This document shows positions 1-10,200 of a stretch of DNA of 64,000 nucleotides, piece by piece. This stretch comes from CAZCTC01 sp964501335. Lineage in GTDB: Bacteria; Chloroflexota; Anaerolineae; B4-G1; SLSP01. Under the pieces are notes generated by a model that was not told the origin of the DNA, made no database searches, and saw nothing but the letters and a program-made list of their open reading frames with translations. The DNA lies in NCBI GenBank assembly GCA_964501335.1, contig CAZCTC010000009.1, positions 62,001 to 126,000 on the forward strand, given 5' to 3'. A program made the position numbers and the translations under genes. Numbering within the stretch: position 1 is the first letter of the stretch; each line of letters begins with the position of its first letter.

Positions 1-170
1 ACGACCCACAAATCACTCTGATAGCCGTAATAAGACTTCATCACTTGCAAAAAATAGAGCTCATTGCCCGTCCCGGCCGGCGCCGCCGCCAGCAAGAACG
101 AGCCCGTCGCCCCCAGCGCCAGAAGCAGCGCCGTCACCATCAAAACTAACAGCCTAAATTTCGTCTTCAT
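1..170 (-). CDS. Secreted protein, N-terminal fragment (cut by window edge)
   Basis: Only the first 56 codons lie in the window; the rest continues beyond base 1. The ATG at 170-168 is preceded by a GTGAGG ribosome binding site and an AT-rich promoter region. The N-terminus is a clear signal peptide: a short basic start (MKTKFR), about 20 hydrophobic residues, and a likely cleavage site after the AAA of LLAAAPAG. The mature part begins with an aromatic-rich segment (YYGYQSDLW). The protein is therefore exported, but no family can be assigned from this piece. It is the first of several exported proteins in the first 7 kb. Confidence 0.7.
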   Translation of the reverse strand, partial: MKTKFRLLVLMVTALLLALGATGSFLLAAAPAGTGNELYFLQVMKSYYGYQSDLWV

Positions 171-184
171 CGAACCTCACTCTT

Positions 185-213
185 AATATACGGAAATGCT
201 GATATTTTATCAA
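185..213 (-). promoter_or_regulatory. Sigma70-type promoter of the truncated secreted gene
   Basis: Read on the minus strand there is TTGATA (213-208), a 17-bp spacer and TATATT (190-185). It lies 15 bp ahead of the start codon at 170. The surrounding 180-250 stretch is strongly AT-rich compared with the rest of the window. Confidence 0.5.
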
Positions 214-263
214 ATATATTGAATTTAGCAAATTTTCAATTAATATTGAGCTCGATAACTAAC

Positions 264-298
264 AAACCGCCGCGCCCTCAATGAGGACGCGGCGGTTA
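264..298 (-). terminator. Hairpin terminator after the PKD protein gene
   Basis: A perfect 10-bp stem (AACCGCCGCG at 265-274 with CGCGGCGGTT at 288-297) has a loop that itself pairs (CCTCA/TGAGG). It lies 35 bp after the minus-strand stop codon at 333. On the minus strand it is followed by TTTG rather than a long T run, so the terminator is probable but not classical. Confidence 0.55.
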
Positions 299-332
299 TC
301 TTCCATTCTTCTACGCTTCCCGTCTGCCGGTC

Positions 333-1715
333 TTACCCCTTGCGCAGCGTCAGCGGCAGATAGATCCGGTAGAACTCCGGATAGGTCACTTCCTGCACCG
401 GCGAGAGGTTCCCCGCCCGATCCACCACCCGCACATAGACCGGCGTCGTCCGCAGCGTCGGCCAGGGGATATCCGTCCCCGCCGCAACCGCCTGGAAGGT
501 CGTAAAGGTCGAGCTGACACTCACCTGCACCTCTCCCACGCCGCTGTTGTCGTCCGTCCCTGAGATCTGCAAGGTCGCTCCGCCCCACGGCAAAACCTGA
601 ACGTACCCGATTACAGGATTTCCGTCATCATAAACAATTTCACTTTCAAAAGGTCCGTATTCTTGCCCCATCCGATCCCGGAACCAGACATAGACCGAAT
701 ACGGCGCCAATCTGGATGCGCCATCCAACCGCCACTGAATTTCCGACGTTGCCGAAATCCAGGTACTGCCTGTAAACTGGCTGTCATTGCTCAGTCTTAT
801 CTCCGTAACCGGTTCACTCAACGTAGTTGACCATGTCAACCCTACCGTGACGGTCGGAATATGGGTCCACAATGCCCCCCGGTTTATCATCATCGCAAAA
901 AACGGCTTATAAGAAGGCCCGTCTCCAATAATACGCTCGTTTCCCCGGCCATCGTTCACCGTCGCCAGCTTCGTGAAAAAATCCCCCTCTGAAAGTCCCG
1001 AATCCGTAATAACGATCGCATATTGAATGACCACAGGGGTCCCTGAAATCACCCTTCCCCGCCATTGCAACAGCCCATCTACAAAAGTCACCCCCCCACT
1101 GCTCGCTCGCACACTGTCCGTTACCAACAGAACTGCATCCGCTCTCGGCAACAACGAATTCACCAACACATCGGTATAGATTCCGATTGTCCCGACATTG
1201 TGACTGTTTCGCAACACCACAGTATGAGTCAATCGATCTTCCCCTGAGGTGATCTTGTCCCAGGCCACTCTCATCCAGGAGCCAGTCAAATCCGGCTCGT
1301 CCGGCAACGGCCAGCGCACGCTCACCAGCAAAGCCCCTTGATTCCAACCACAACTGTCTGTAAATTCGACGGTTACCGTATAGGTTCCCGTCATCTCAAA
1401 AGTATAAAACAGCGAAGCTGTATTTCCGACGGTGCTCCCATTAACCTGCCAGAGATAACCAGAACCAGCTCCTGATGGGGCAACCGAAAAGGCCACCGAT
1501 CTTCCCGGTTGAATTACGCCATGCGGATTCGCCTCAATCTGCACCGTCGGTGAAATACACGAACCAAATCCGGGTTGAAAACCTTGCAGATCCCCCATCT
1601 GCCGCAAACGGCCGGCTTTTATAGAAGCAGCCACCTTTTGAAATGGGAATACCACCACGCCCACCAGCCCCAATGCAATCAAAACCGACAGCCAAAGACC
1701 AACTTTTGCCTTCAT
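333..1715 (-). CDS. Secreted PKD-domain protein with C-terminal L-P motif
   Basis: 460 residues, start ATG at 1715 with a strong GGTGAGGAG site. Residues 5-25 form a signal peptide or anchor (LWLSVLIALGLVG). A PKD/Ig-like fold follows at about 60-135, with the typical phrases GSGYLWQVNGS and GTYTVTVEFTDSCG. The middle (about 145-290) resembles a DUF11-like beta-sandwich (HTVVLRNSHNVG, VIQYAIVITDSG). The C-terminal third repeats short Ig-like strands. The protein ends in FYRIYLPLTLRKG, a short L-P motif with basic tail that recurs at the end of the 1869-residue secreted protein at 29170-34779. No catalytic motif was seen, so it is best called a surface or adhesion protein. It is flanked by its own terminator and sits downstream of the GH31 gene. 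Confidence 0.75.
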   Translation of the reverse strand: MKAKVGLWLSVLIALGLVGVVVFPFQKVAASIKAGRLRQMGDLQGFQPGFGSCISPTVQIEANPHGVIQPGRSVAFSVAPSGAGSGYLWQVNGSTVGNTASLFYTFEMTGTYTVTVEFTDSCGWNQGALLVSVRWPLPDEPDLTGSWMRVAWDKITSGEDRLTHTVVLRNSHNVGTIGIYTDVLVNSLLPRADAVLLVTDSVRASSGGVTFVDGLLQWRGRVISGTPVVIQYAIVITDSGLSEGDFFTKLATVNDGRGNERIIGDGPSYKPFFAMMINRGALWTHIPTVTVGLTWSTTLSEPVTEIRLSNDSQFTGSTWISATSEIQWRLDGASRLAPYSVYVWFRDRMGQEYGPFESEIVYDDGNPVIGYVQVLPWGGATLQISGTDDNSGVGEVQVSVSSTFTTFQAVAAGTDIPWPTLRTTPVYVRVVDRAGNLSPVQEVTYPEFYRIYLPLTLRKG

Positions 1716-1751
1716 AGCTCCTCACCTTGTAGCAGAAATAATTTTCAGCTG

Positions 1752-1765
1752 GTATAGATCTATAC
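1752..1765. promoter_or_regulatory. 14-bp perfect palindrome upstream of the PKD gene
   Basis: GTATAGATCTATAC is a perfect 14-bp palindrome between the GH31 terminator and the ribosome binding site of the PKD gene. It overlaps possible -10 hexamers on the minus strand. It could be a repressor-type operator; this is inference from symmetry and place only. Confidence 0.3.
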
Positions 1766-1770
1766 ATAAC

Positions 1771-1805
1771 AAAAGCGCGCGCCGTCTTGACGGCACGCGC
1801 CTTTT
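1771..1805 (-). terminator. Rho-independent terminator of the GH31 gene
   Basis: The stem GCCGTC/GACGGC (1781-1786 with 1789-1794, two-base loop) is extended by GCGCG/CGCGC after one mismatch. On the minus strand it is followed by TTTTGTT. It lies 19 bp after the stop codon of the GH31 gene. Confidence 0.75.
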
Positions 1806-1823
1806 AATAGTTCCCACCCCCTC

Positions 1824-4442
1824 TTACTTTCCCCCCAGCACCACCTCCACGAGCTGCCGTAAATGCACATACGTCACTCCCGTCTTGACCCAGATCACGC
1901 CCGGCTTCTCCTCATACCACCCCGCCGGCTGGATCTCCCACTCAGCGGCGTCGGCCCGAAATGCAATCCGCTGCCCGTTCACCAGCACCTGCCGGGCCGT
2001 CCCCTGACGCAGCACCAGCCGGATCCACGTCTCCCGCTCCTCCACCGCCCCGGCATAACTCCCCTTCGTCGGCTCGACGATCACCAAAACCCGCTGCCCC
2101 TCCTGCTCCAATCGGATCTCGGTCGTCCGCACCGCCCCACGCTGATAGGCCACCGTCGCCCCGTCGTCCTCATAAAGCGTAAACTGCCCCGGCGTCTTCC
2201 CGTCCGCATAGACCCGCAGTCGCAGCTCGTCCCGCCGCGATCCATCCAGCCGGCGCCCCGTCGCATCCATCGTCTGCTCGTCCACATACATCTCCGGCAC
2301 GATGGCCCCGCCTCGCACATACAACGGCAGCCGCAACCGCCCCGCTGCATCCAGCGTCGCCACTTCCGGCACCGTCTCCCCCCGACTCTCGATCCAGCCG
2401 TCGGTGTAATAATCGGCCCAGCTCCCCGCCGGCAGATAGACATCCCGCGCCGTCATCCCGTAAGTCAACACCGTCGCCGCCAGCAAATCCCGCCCCAGGA
2501 GCTTCTCATCGCCCAGGACCGCCACCTGGGGATCGTTTTGATAATAATAGACCAGCGGCGGCACCACCGGCTCGCCGTAGAGATAGGCCCGGTGCGCCAG
2601 CGAATAGAGATAGGGAATCAACCGATAACGCAGCCGCACATTTTCCAGATTGCTCGCCTCATCCCCGATCCGATCCGGCGCCGTCTCATAACAATTACAA
2701 CGATTGCTGGTATGCACCCGCACCGGCGTATCGAACAACGCCTCATTCGCCAGCCAATGCGTATACATCGCCTCCGCATCGCCGTCTACCGCCGTCCGAT
2801 CGAATCCTCCGATATCGGTGCCGAAATAATCCATCCCCGAAAGGGACATATGCAGCTGGGCATTCTGATGGGCCGCCAGACTCCCCAGATTGGAACCGAT
2901 ATCCCCCGACCACATCGCCGCCCCGAACCGCTGCATCCCGCTCGTCCCCGACCGGGAAAGGATAAAGGGCCGCTGCTCCACCTGATTCCGTTCATACCCC
3001 CGGGCAATGCTCTCCGCCCAGGCAAAATTGTAAAGATTGTGCACGTCGTACTGCACATGCCCCATCCCAAAACCGGCATACCAGGCCTTCTTCGGCAGGA
3101 ACAATTCCGGCTCGCCCAGATCCGTCCAATGGCCCAGAATCCCCATCTCGATCAACGGCTGCCGCTTCAGATCGTGCCAGTAATCCCCCGCCTCCGCCGC
3201 CGACCAGTCCAGCATGCCGCCGTACCCCCACCAGCCGTGCATGACCAGTGCCTTACCAGTCTCGCCGCCGTCCCGCGCCAGATAGCCCCGGCTCTCCAGC
3301 TCCTTAAACTCCGGGCGGGAACGCGAGACATACGACTCCTCCATCAACATCAGCCCCACGCCCTCTTCATCGCGCAGCCGCGCCAGCGTCCCGACCGGAT
3401 CGGGGAAATTGGTCTCATCCCAGCTCACTGCCCCCATATGCGACTCGCCGCCCACCCCGCCGAACCATTGCAGATCCATCACAAAGCCGTCGACCGGGAA
3501 ATGGGCCTCTCGCAGCGTCTGAAGTTTGTCCTCCAGTTCCCCCCAGTTGTCGAACCCATATTCCGAGACCCACAATCCAAACATCTTCTTCGGCGGCACC
3601 GGCGGCCGCCCCACCAGTTCCATATAATCCTGCCGCAGCGACGGCAAATCCGGCCCCGTCATAAAATAGCCCCGAATCGGCGTTCCGCGCGTCTCCAACC
3701 GCCAGGGAGTCCCCATAAAATCCCAGGTCTGCGGGTAAATATGATCCAGGAACAGGGCATAGTTTTCCCCACCTTCCCCCAACGCATAGAGCACCGGGAA
3801 CTGCGCATTCCCCACATTGCCCCGATTAAAATAGACCATCGCATTGCCGTAAGGATTCCCCGTCGTGACCTTCTCCCCCAACCAATCGCCGTTCGGTTCC
3901 CCGGCCTTGAGAAAATGCTCGCCCAGGCCATAGAGATGCTGCGTCGTCTCGGGCGTCAACGACAAAGCCGCCACGCTCCCATCCCATTCCTCCGGGCAGA
4001 AAGTCGTCAGGGTCCGCCCCGCCACCGTATCCGTGATCGTCAGACAGAGCCGCTCCGGATCCACCGTGACGCGCAGGGAAGCGGTCTCCAGCAAGCCCCG
4101 ACCGTCGTCGCGATAGGCCGTCGGCCCGGAATAGACCGTCTGAGCCACCATCGGCGTCGTCGTGAGCAGATCGGCCGCCTTGACCGCTGCCGTCCCCTCC
4201 CCCCAGCCGAAATGGATCATTCCATCGTCCAGCACCTCAATCGCCAGCTGCCGCGTCCCGGCGGTAAACAAAGCCTGCTGCGGCGCCCGCTCGGCCAGCG
4301 TCGGCGGCGGCGCAACAACCGTCGGCGTCGGCATCGCCACCTCTGTAACAACGGCTGGCGGCACCGCTACCGCGGTCTGCTGAGCACACCCCGCCGCCAG
4401 CAGCCCCAACGCCAAAATCCACCACCATGCTCCTCTCGCCAT
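1824..4442 (-). CDS. Lipoprotein glycoside hydrolase family 31 (alpha-glucosidase/transglucosidase type)
   Basis: 872 residues, ATG at 4442 after AAGGAGGAG. It starts with a lipoprotein signal (hydrophobic stretch, lipobox LAAGC, lipidated Cys19) and a Pro/Thr-rich tether, so it acts on the outside of the membrane. An N-terminal beta-sandwich (about 60-275) precedes the GH31 TIM barrel. The nucleophile region is HWTDLGEPE (D441) and the acid/base region is WSGDIGSN (D514); both fit the GH31 retaining mechanism. A C-terminal beta-sandwich with YADGKTPGQFTLYEDDG follows. GH31 members cleave or transfer alpha-linked glucose or xylose. The GEPE variant after the nucleophile is known from some transglucosidases, but substrate cannot be read from sequence. 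Family assignment is firm. Confidence 0.93.
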   Translation of the reverse strand: MARGAWWWILALGLLAAGCAQQTAVAVPPAVVTEVAMPTPTVVAPPPTLAERAPQQALFTAGTRQLAIEVLDDGMIHFGWGEGTAAVKAADLLTTTPMVAQTVYSGPTAYRDDGRGLLETASLRVTVDPERLCLTITDTVAGRTLTTFCPEEWDGSVAALSLTPETTQHLYGLGEHFLKAGEPNGDWLGEKVTTGNPYGNAMVYFNRGNVGNAQFPVLYALGEGGENYALFLDHIYPQTWDFMGTPWRLETRGTPIRGYFMTGPDLPSLRQDYMELVGRPPVPPKKMFGLWVSEYGFDNWGELEDKLQTLREAHFPVDGFVMDLQWFGGVGGESHMGAVSWDETNFPDPVGTLARLRDEEGVGLMLMEESYVSRSRPEFKELESRGYLARDGGETGKALVMHGWWGYGGMLDWSAAEAGDYWHDLKRQPLIEMGILGHWTDLGEPELFLPKKAWYAGFGMGHVQYDVHNLYNFAWAESIARGYERNQVEQRPFILSRSGTSGMQRFGAAMWSGDIGSNLGSLAAHQNAQLHMSLSGMDYFGTDIGGFDRTAVDGDAEAMYTHWLANEALFDTPVRVHTSNRCNCYETAPDRIGDEASNLENVRLRYRLIPYLYSLAHRAYLYGEPVVPPLVYYYQNDPQVAVLGDEKLLGRDLLAATVLTYGMTARDVYLPAGSWADYYTDGWIESRGETVPEVATLDAAGRLRLPLYVRGGAIVPEMYVDEQTMDATGRRLDGSRRDELRLRVYADGKTPGQFTLYEDDGATVAYQRGAVRTTEIRLEQEGQRVLVIVEPTKGSYAGAVEERETWIRLVLRQGTARQVLVNGQRIAFRADAAEWEIQPAGWYEEKPGVIWVKTGVTYVHLRQLVEVVLGGK

Positions 4443-4489
4443 CGACTCCTCCTTTGATAAATATCCACAGGTAGAACTTTTTTAAATCC

Positions 4490-4523
4490 GCTGTCTACTG
4501 TCTACTTTCTACTGTCTACTTCT
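4490..4523. repeat. GTCTACT repeat tract
   Basis: Several copies of CTGTCTACT follow each other with small variations in the gap between the divergent GH31 and GH39-like genes. The same tract recurs at about 14402, 14631, 17930 (inverted), 18000, 48950, 58355, 58930 and 61945. Confidence 0.7.
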
Positions 4524-4569
4524 GAAAAAATTGCCAATTGCGCCGCCTGTGATAAACTACCGCGGTCTT

Positions 4570-4598
4570 TTGCGCGCCGATCGGCGCCCTGGTACTAT
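4570..4598 (+). promoter_or_regulatory. Candidate promoter of the PEGA/GH39-like gene
   Basis: TTGCGC (4570-4575), 17-bp spacer, TACTAT (4593-4598), 30 bp before the start codon. A second, weaker option just upstream is TTGCCA (4531-4536) with TAAACT (4553-4558). Confidence 0.4.
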
Positions 4599-4628
4599 CC
4601 CATAAAAACCCTGAGGAGGGAATTTTTT

Positions 4629-7163
4629 ATGAAGCGATCGTGGCTCGGTTCATTGCTCTGTCTGGCCCTGCTCTTAGCCGGATTGGCCGTCGGCGTCCGT
4701 GCAGCTCCCCTTGCAGAAACGCCAACCTGCTCCCAGGAGGCCGGGCCGGCCGGCTGCCTCAACATCGCCCTGACTCCGGCCAGTGTGGTCGGTGATCTCT
4801 ATATCGACGGCGCCCTCGTCGCCTCCCAGGTCAACACCGCCTTCGTACCCGTTCCAGTCGACGTCCCGCATGTGATCGAACTGCAAAACGTGGTCGATTC
4901 CACACCCGGCTTCGGCGACATCTTCGTCTATACCAATCCGCCGACCGCCACCTTGACCCTGGCCGCGGCTGAAATCCAATCGCTCACCTTCCAGCCCAAA
5001 ATCAACTATCTCAAAGGCTATGTACACCTCAGCTGTGAAATCAAAAACTGGGACAGCACCCGGGATGTCATCTGCCAGCCCGCCGTGGACGGCAACCCGC
5101 TCCCGGCCGTCGCCCCCGGCACCGCCGCCGACTTCGCCATCCCCGTCGGCGCCCACACCTTCCACGTCGATCTGATCGGCGCCTCAGCCGGCCTCTGGCT
5201 TCCGCCCGCCGCCGACTATCCGCTCACTATCGCCGGCGGCAAAACCGCCCCGCTGCGCGCCGCCTTCGATCGCAAAGGCCAGCTGGCCGTCAGCCTGAAA
5301 ATCGCCGATATCACCGGGGACATCTTCCTGGACGGGCAGCCTGTAGCGGGCGGCATCGCCGGCATGACCCTCGACCTGACCCCCGGCGCTCACACGGTGG
5401 AAATGCGCAACCTCATCGATCCGCTTGCCAACGGCGTCTACCGCTATCCCGATACGGGAGCCAAAATCACCATCGCCAACAACCAGACCAAAACCCTCGT
5501 CCTGGCCCCCACCAAACAATACCTGATGGGCTTCGCCGCCCTGACCTGCAAGATCAGCGGCCGCGAAGCCGGCCATGACGAACACTGCGTCGTCTCGCTC
5601 GACGGCCAGGAAATCGCCGCCCTGGAACCGGCTCAGGTCCAGACCTACACCCTCACCCCCGGCGCCCACACCTTCCAGGTCCAGCTGGTCGGCGAACACA
5701 CCACCGAATGGTCCCCCGCCGCCCGCACACTGCCCCTGACCATCACCGCCGGCAAGACCAGCGCGCTCGCGGCCGATTTCAAGCGCCCCGACCTCAACGC
5801 CCCCGGCGTCCTGGCCGCCCGCTTCGTCGCCGATGTCTCCGTCCCCGATAACACCCGCTTCCAGCCCGGGGAAAAATTCGTCAAAACCTGGCGCCTGCAA
5901 AACACCGGCATCGTCGCCTGGCCCGCCGACACCACCGCCGTCTTCATTACCGGTGAAGCCATGACCGATCAAACCGCCGTCGCCGTCGGCGCCGTCGCCC
6001 CCGGCGAAGCCAAAGAAATCAGCATTGAAATGACCGCCCCGGCCAAAGCCGGCGCCATTCGCGGCCAGTGGAAACTCAAGACCGGCGAACGGATGATCAC
6101 CGGCAGCGGCATGGTCATCCAGATCCAGGTCGCCGCCCCGGCCGCGCCGGCGGCTCCCGCAGCGCCCGCCCCTGCGGCCCCGGTGGCCGCCGCCCCGGTC
6201 CCGGCAGCTCCCGCTCCCGTAAAAAATGGTAGCTTCGAACTGGGCGGCCACATCATGCAGGGCTTCCAGGCCGCCGATCGGATGCACTACGCCGGCATGA
6301 CCTGGGCCAAAGTTCAGGTCCGTTACCCCAACGATGCCAGCGGCATCATCGCCGCCGCCCACGCCAGCGGCTTCAAAATTCAGATCAGCGCCCTGGGCGA
6401 ATCCGGCATGGTCCTCGAATCCGGCTTTGAAGGCACCTTTGCCGAGTGGGTCGCCGGAATTGCCGCCGCCGGCGCCGACGCCATCGAAGTCTGGAACGAA
6501 CCCAATCTGCCCCGCGAATGGGCCGAAGGCCACATCAACCCGCAGGCCTACACCAACCTGCTCTGCCGCTCCTACGGCGCCATCAAGGCCCGCAACGGCG
6601 GCACGGCCGTCATCAGCGCCGCCCCCGCCCCCACCGGCTACTTCGGCGGCTGCCATCCTCACGGCTGCGACGATATCCCCTGGCTGCAAAACCTCTACAA
6701 CGCCGGCGCCGCCGCCTGCTTTGATTACATCGGTGCCCATCACAATGCCGGAGCCACCGCGCCCGGCGCCAGCACCGGCCATCCGGCCGACAGCGGAGAT
6801 CACCATCACTCCTGGTACTTCCTGCCGCAAACCCGCGCCTACTACAACATCTTCAACGGCCGACGCCAGCTCTTCTACACGGAACTGGGCTATGTCTCTC
6901 CTGAAGGATTCCCGCCCATCCCCGACACCTTCTGGTGGGGAGCCAACACCAGCGTGGCCCAACAGGCCCAATGGCTGGCTGAAGTGGTCAATCTGAGCCG
7001 GCAGACCGGAATGGTCCGCACGGTCATCGTCTGGAACGTCGATGCCCCCTGCTACGGCATGTGCGGCGGCGTCGGCGATCCGCAGGCCGGCTACGCCATT
7101 CTGCGGCCCGACGGCTCCTGTCCCGCCTGCGAAACCCTGCACGCCCTCCTGGGCACCCGGTAA
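4629..7163 (+). CDS. Secreted PEGA / NBR1-Ig / GH39-like glycosidase
   Basis: 844 residues, ATG at 4629 after GAGGAGG. A signal peptide (about 1-25) is followed by four PEGA-like beta modules to about 390, arranged A-B-A-B (each A contains GDIYIDG-type strands, each B a GAHTFHVDL/GAHTFQVQL turn). Residues about 395-497 match the NBR1-like Ig domain (FVKTWRLQNTGIVAWP). An Ala/Pro linker (500-533) leads to a C-terminal TIM-barrel glycosidase of the clan-A type: WNEPN carries the likely acid/base E624, and YTELGY the likely nucleophile E752. This order is typical of GH39/GH5-like enzymes. Enzyme specificity is unknown. It probably binds the cell wall or a polysaccharide through the repeats and cleaves glycan outside the cell. 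It is convergent with the kinase-like gene downstream. Confidence 0.85.
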   Translation: MKRSWLGSLLCLALLLAGLAVGVRAAPLAETPTCSQEAGPAGCLNIALTPASVVGDLYIDGALVASQVNTAFVPVPVDVPHVIELQNVVDSTPGFGDIFVYTNPPTATLTLAAAEIQSLTFQPKINYLKGYVHLSCEIKNWDSTRDVICQPAVDGNPLPAVAPGTAADFAIPVGAHTFHVDLIGASAGLWLPPAADYPLTIAGGKTAPLRAAFDRKGQLAVSLKIADITGDIFLDGQPVAGGIAGMTLDLTPGAHTVEMRNLIDPLANGVYRYPDTGAKITIANNQTKTLVLAPTKQYLMGFAALTCKISGREAGHDEHCVVSLDGQEIAALEPAQVQTYTLTPGAHTFQVQLVGEHTTEWSPAARTLPLTITAGKTSALAADFKRPDLNAPGVLAARFVADVSVPDNTRFQPGEKFVKTWRLQNTGIVAWPADTTAVFITGEAMTDQTAVAVGAVAPGEAKEISIEMTAPAKAGAIRGQWKLKTGERMITGSGMVIQIQVAAPAAPAAPAAPAPAAPVAAAPVPAAPAPVKNGSFELGGHIMQGFQAADRMHYAGMTWAKVQVRYPNDASGIIAAAHASGFKIQISALGESGMVLESGFEGTFAEWVAGIAAAGADAIEVWNEPNLPREWAEGHINPQAYTNLLCRSYGAIKARNGGTAVISAAPAPTGYFGGCHPHGCDDIPWLQNLYNAGAAACFDYIGAHHNAGATAPGASTGHPADSGDHHHSWYFLPQTRAYYNIFNGRRQLFYTELGYVSPEGFPPIPDTFWWGANTSVAQQAQWLAEVVNLSRQTGMVRTVIVWNVDAPCYGMCGGVGDPQAGYAILRPDGSCPACETLHALLGTR

Positions 7164-7176
7164 AACAAAAACAGAA

Positions 7177-7250
7177 GGGCGGCCACATCAGGCCGCCCCC
7201 TACAACGGCAACCCCTCTGGGTAAGGGCGCCTCTGTGTGGGCGCCCTTTT
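7177..7250 (+). terminator. Double hairpin between convergent genes
   Basis: Two hairpins fill the 95-bp gap. GGGCGGCC/GGCCGCCC (7177-7184 with 7191-7198) is a member of the GGGCGGCCACAT repeat family also found near 48870 and 61726. GGGCGCC/GGCGCCC (7225-7231 with 7240-7246) is followed by TTTT and would serve as terminator for the plus-strand gene. Confidence 0.6.
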
Positions 7251-7258
7251 CCAATCTT

Positions 7259-10200
7259 CTAATGGACCCGTCCTAATCCTTCCCGCATCCGGCTCCACCA
7301 CTGTTGCAGCCAGTTCACACCTCGAACATCCTTCTCCCGGTTCCCCTTGCTCTGGTTCCCCTGTACCGCAGGGCGCGCCGACGCCGCCACGCGAATTCCA
7401 TCGCGTTGATTCTCCTGGCAGATATTGGAGCTCAACGCCGGGGTCGCCTGCGCCTCCACCGTAATGCCGTCCCAGCCATTTCCATAAGAACGGTTATCCA
7501 CCGCCGTTCCGGCCGCACTTCCGGCATAAAAAATTCCGCTCAACTGATTTTCACGACAACTGTTTTCTTCCAGGACCGGATGCGCCAGCCCCTGCACTTC
7601 AATTCCATGAGTACCATTGTCGGCAAAGCGGTTCTGGCGCGCAATCCCTTCCGCCGTATCCGAATACATCAGACCGCTGCGCTGATTCTTGCGGCACTCA
7701 TTGTTCTCAACCACAGGATGGGCCGATTCCAAAATCACAATCCCCGACCGCCCGTTAGCCAGACAACTGTTCCGCTTCAACAGCCCCTCGACATGGCCTC
7801 CACAGGCAATCCCGCTCACCACATTTTCCTGGCAGATATTTCCCTCCAACTGCAACCGCACCCAATCCACCGCCATAATGCCGAATTTCCGATTTTCCAC
7901 ACAACGGTTCTGGAAAACCATCCCCCCGGCGGTGCCGAAATAACCGATGCCGCTTTCTTCGTTCAAACGGCACAGATTGTTCTCCAACCGGGGCTGAGCT
8001 TCGCCCTGCACCCAGATCCCGAAAGATCCATTGGAAAGACAAAGATTGTCGCGGGCCACCCCCGCCGTCTGGTCCGAATAGAGAATGCCGTTTTGCAGAT
8101 TTCGCTGGCAACTGTTCGCCTCCAACGTCGGCCGGGCCTGATCCAGCACCACAATCCCCGCCCGGCTGTTCTCCTGACAGACATTTCCCCGGCCCACCCC
8201 TTCCGCATTTCCCAGATAGAGAATTCCGACCGGATTCTCCTTACAGATATTCTCAACGATTTCCGGGACCGAATTCTCCCCCACCCCCATACCATGCAGT
8301 CCATTCTTCAGACATTGATTTTCCCGCACGACCCCGGCCGCCGTATCCAGATAACGAATGCCGGCCCATTGATTCTCCTGGCAAAGGTTCTCTATCACCT
8401 CGACCCGGGCCTGATCTCCCACCGCAATGCCGTGTTGACCGTTCTTCAGGCAATGGTTCCAGCGAACCTGCCCCTGCGCCGTCCCCCAGAAAACAATCCC
8501 GACTCCCTGGTTGTCCTGACAAAGATTCTCTTCCAACACCGGCCGCGTCGCCCCGCGCACCTCAATCCCATGCAGCACATTGGAAGAACAGATATTCTTA
8601 CGCGCCGTTCCACTCCCCTGATCGAGAAAAGAAAGGCCGGAGCCCTGATTATCCTGACAAAAATTGCCCTCCAGTTCCGGATGCCCCTGTTCGGCCACCA
8701 CAATCCCGGCCCGCCCATTCTCATTACATTGATTTCCCTGAGCCGGCCCCCCGGCCTTTTCCAGATAGATCAACCCGGTATGCGCATTTCCCCGACAGAG
8801 ATTGGCCTCCAGCAAAGGATGCGCCGTCCCGCCGACCCCAATCCCGTGAAAGCCATTCTCGCTGCAAATATTCTGAAGCGCCTTGCCACCCAGCCGGCCC
8901 CAATACACAATCCCATATTCCTTGTTTTTCTGACAGAAATTGTTTTCCAGCCAGGGCTCAGCCGCTCCAAAAACGCCGATCCCGTAATAGCCATTGTTCA
9001 AAGCAAAATTTTGCAGAGCCCGATTATTACCGGTGCCTGAAAAAGCCAGGCCACACTCATGATTGTCCTGGCAAAGATTGTCCTCCAATAACAGCTGCGC
9101 TCGCCCACCGACGTAAATCCCATGCAAACCGTTGCGCTCCGCCACACAATTCCGCACGGTCCCTCGGGTATAGCCATGGAGACAGAGTCCCGAACCGCTC
9201 ATCCCATGGCGATCCGAACGCCCCTCCGTGAACCGGCAACCGTTAAAATCCACCTCTCCGCTGATCACCTCAATACAATTTCCGGCCCGTTCCCCCCGCC
9301 CGCGAAAAGTGATTCCCTCCAGGGCAAAAGTCCCCGAACCGCCATACCCCAGCACATAACCGCCTTCAGCACCAATCACCGTCGTGACATCCATTCCGGC
9401 GCCCACCAATCGCACCGGACGCTCGATCCACAACGAATCATTTAACCAATATTCCCCGGCCGCCAGATGGATCACACCGCCGCTCGCAATTTCCGTCAGC
9501 GCCTCCTCCAACGAAGCCTGCTCCCGGTCGAGAAAGATCTCCGGCTGCATCCCCAGCCCCGCCTCCAGCGCCGCCACCAACAACGCCGCCGTCTTCAAGC
9601 CGGATTCATCCTCCCCCTCTTCCTGGGGATGGAGTAACTGCATAATGACCTCATCCAGCCACGAAGGCTGGCCGAAATTCAAAATCCCCAACCGCCGGGC
9701 CGGCCACATCTCCGAACTCCATTCCTGCCCGGTCAACATCTCAAAAGCCACACACCCCAGATCGTACAGATCGCGCTGAACAGCCTCCACATCCCGAAAA
9801 CCCGTCGCCGGCGTCCCCACATCCAACGAAGTCAGAAAAGACTCTTCCCCCATCATCGCATTCAAAGAGATCCGCGCCGGCGGCCGTAACAACACATTCA
9901 GGCGTGCCGCTCCCAAACGTCCCAATTTACCACGGCCCTGATCGTTAAGAAAAATGCTCGCCGGATGGATATCTCGATGTACAATCCCGGCCTCATGCAA
10001 CGCCAGGAGCCCCCGAGCGCAATCCAAAAACAAAGGCCCCGCCTCTTCCAAAGGCAAGGGCCCCTCAGCAGCCAAGCGTTCCGCCAATGTACCGGCAGGC
10101 GCATATCCCATGACCAGATAAAGCGTCCCCGGCATCTCAATCAATTCATAACTGCGCATCACCCCAAAATGGTTAAGAGAGGCGCCGATCTGAAACTCAT

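Noticed and set aside
1863..4457. 864-codon open frame on the plus strand across the GH31 gene
   Set aside because: It lies fully antisense to a gene with recognisable catalytic motifs. Its translation is rich in Pro, Arg and His, as expected from reading G-ending codons backward.
5184..7142. 652-codon open frame antisense to the GH39-like gene
   Set aside because: Gly/Ala/Asp-rich shadow caused by the strong codon bias; no domain or ribosome site.
7304..9040. 578-codon open frame antisense to the beta-helix repeats
   Set aside because: Its periodic sequence only mirrors the repeats of the real gene.
7400..9300. DNA tandem repeat or CRISPR-like array within the beta-helix gene
   Set aside because: The periodicity of about 69 bp is that of protein coils; the frame is intact and the DNA copies are too diverged.
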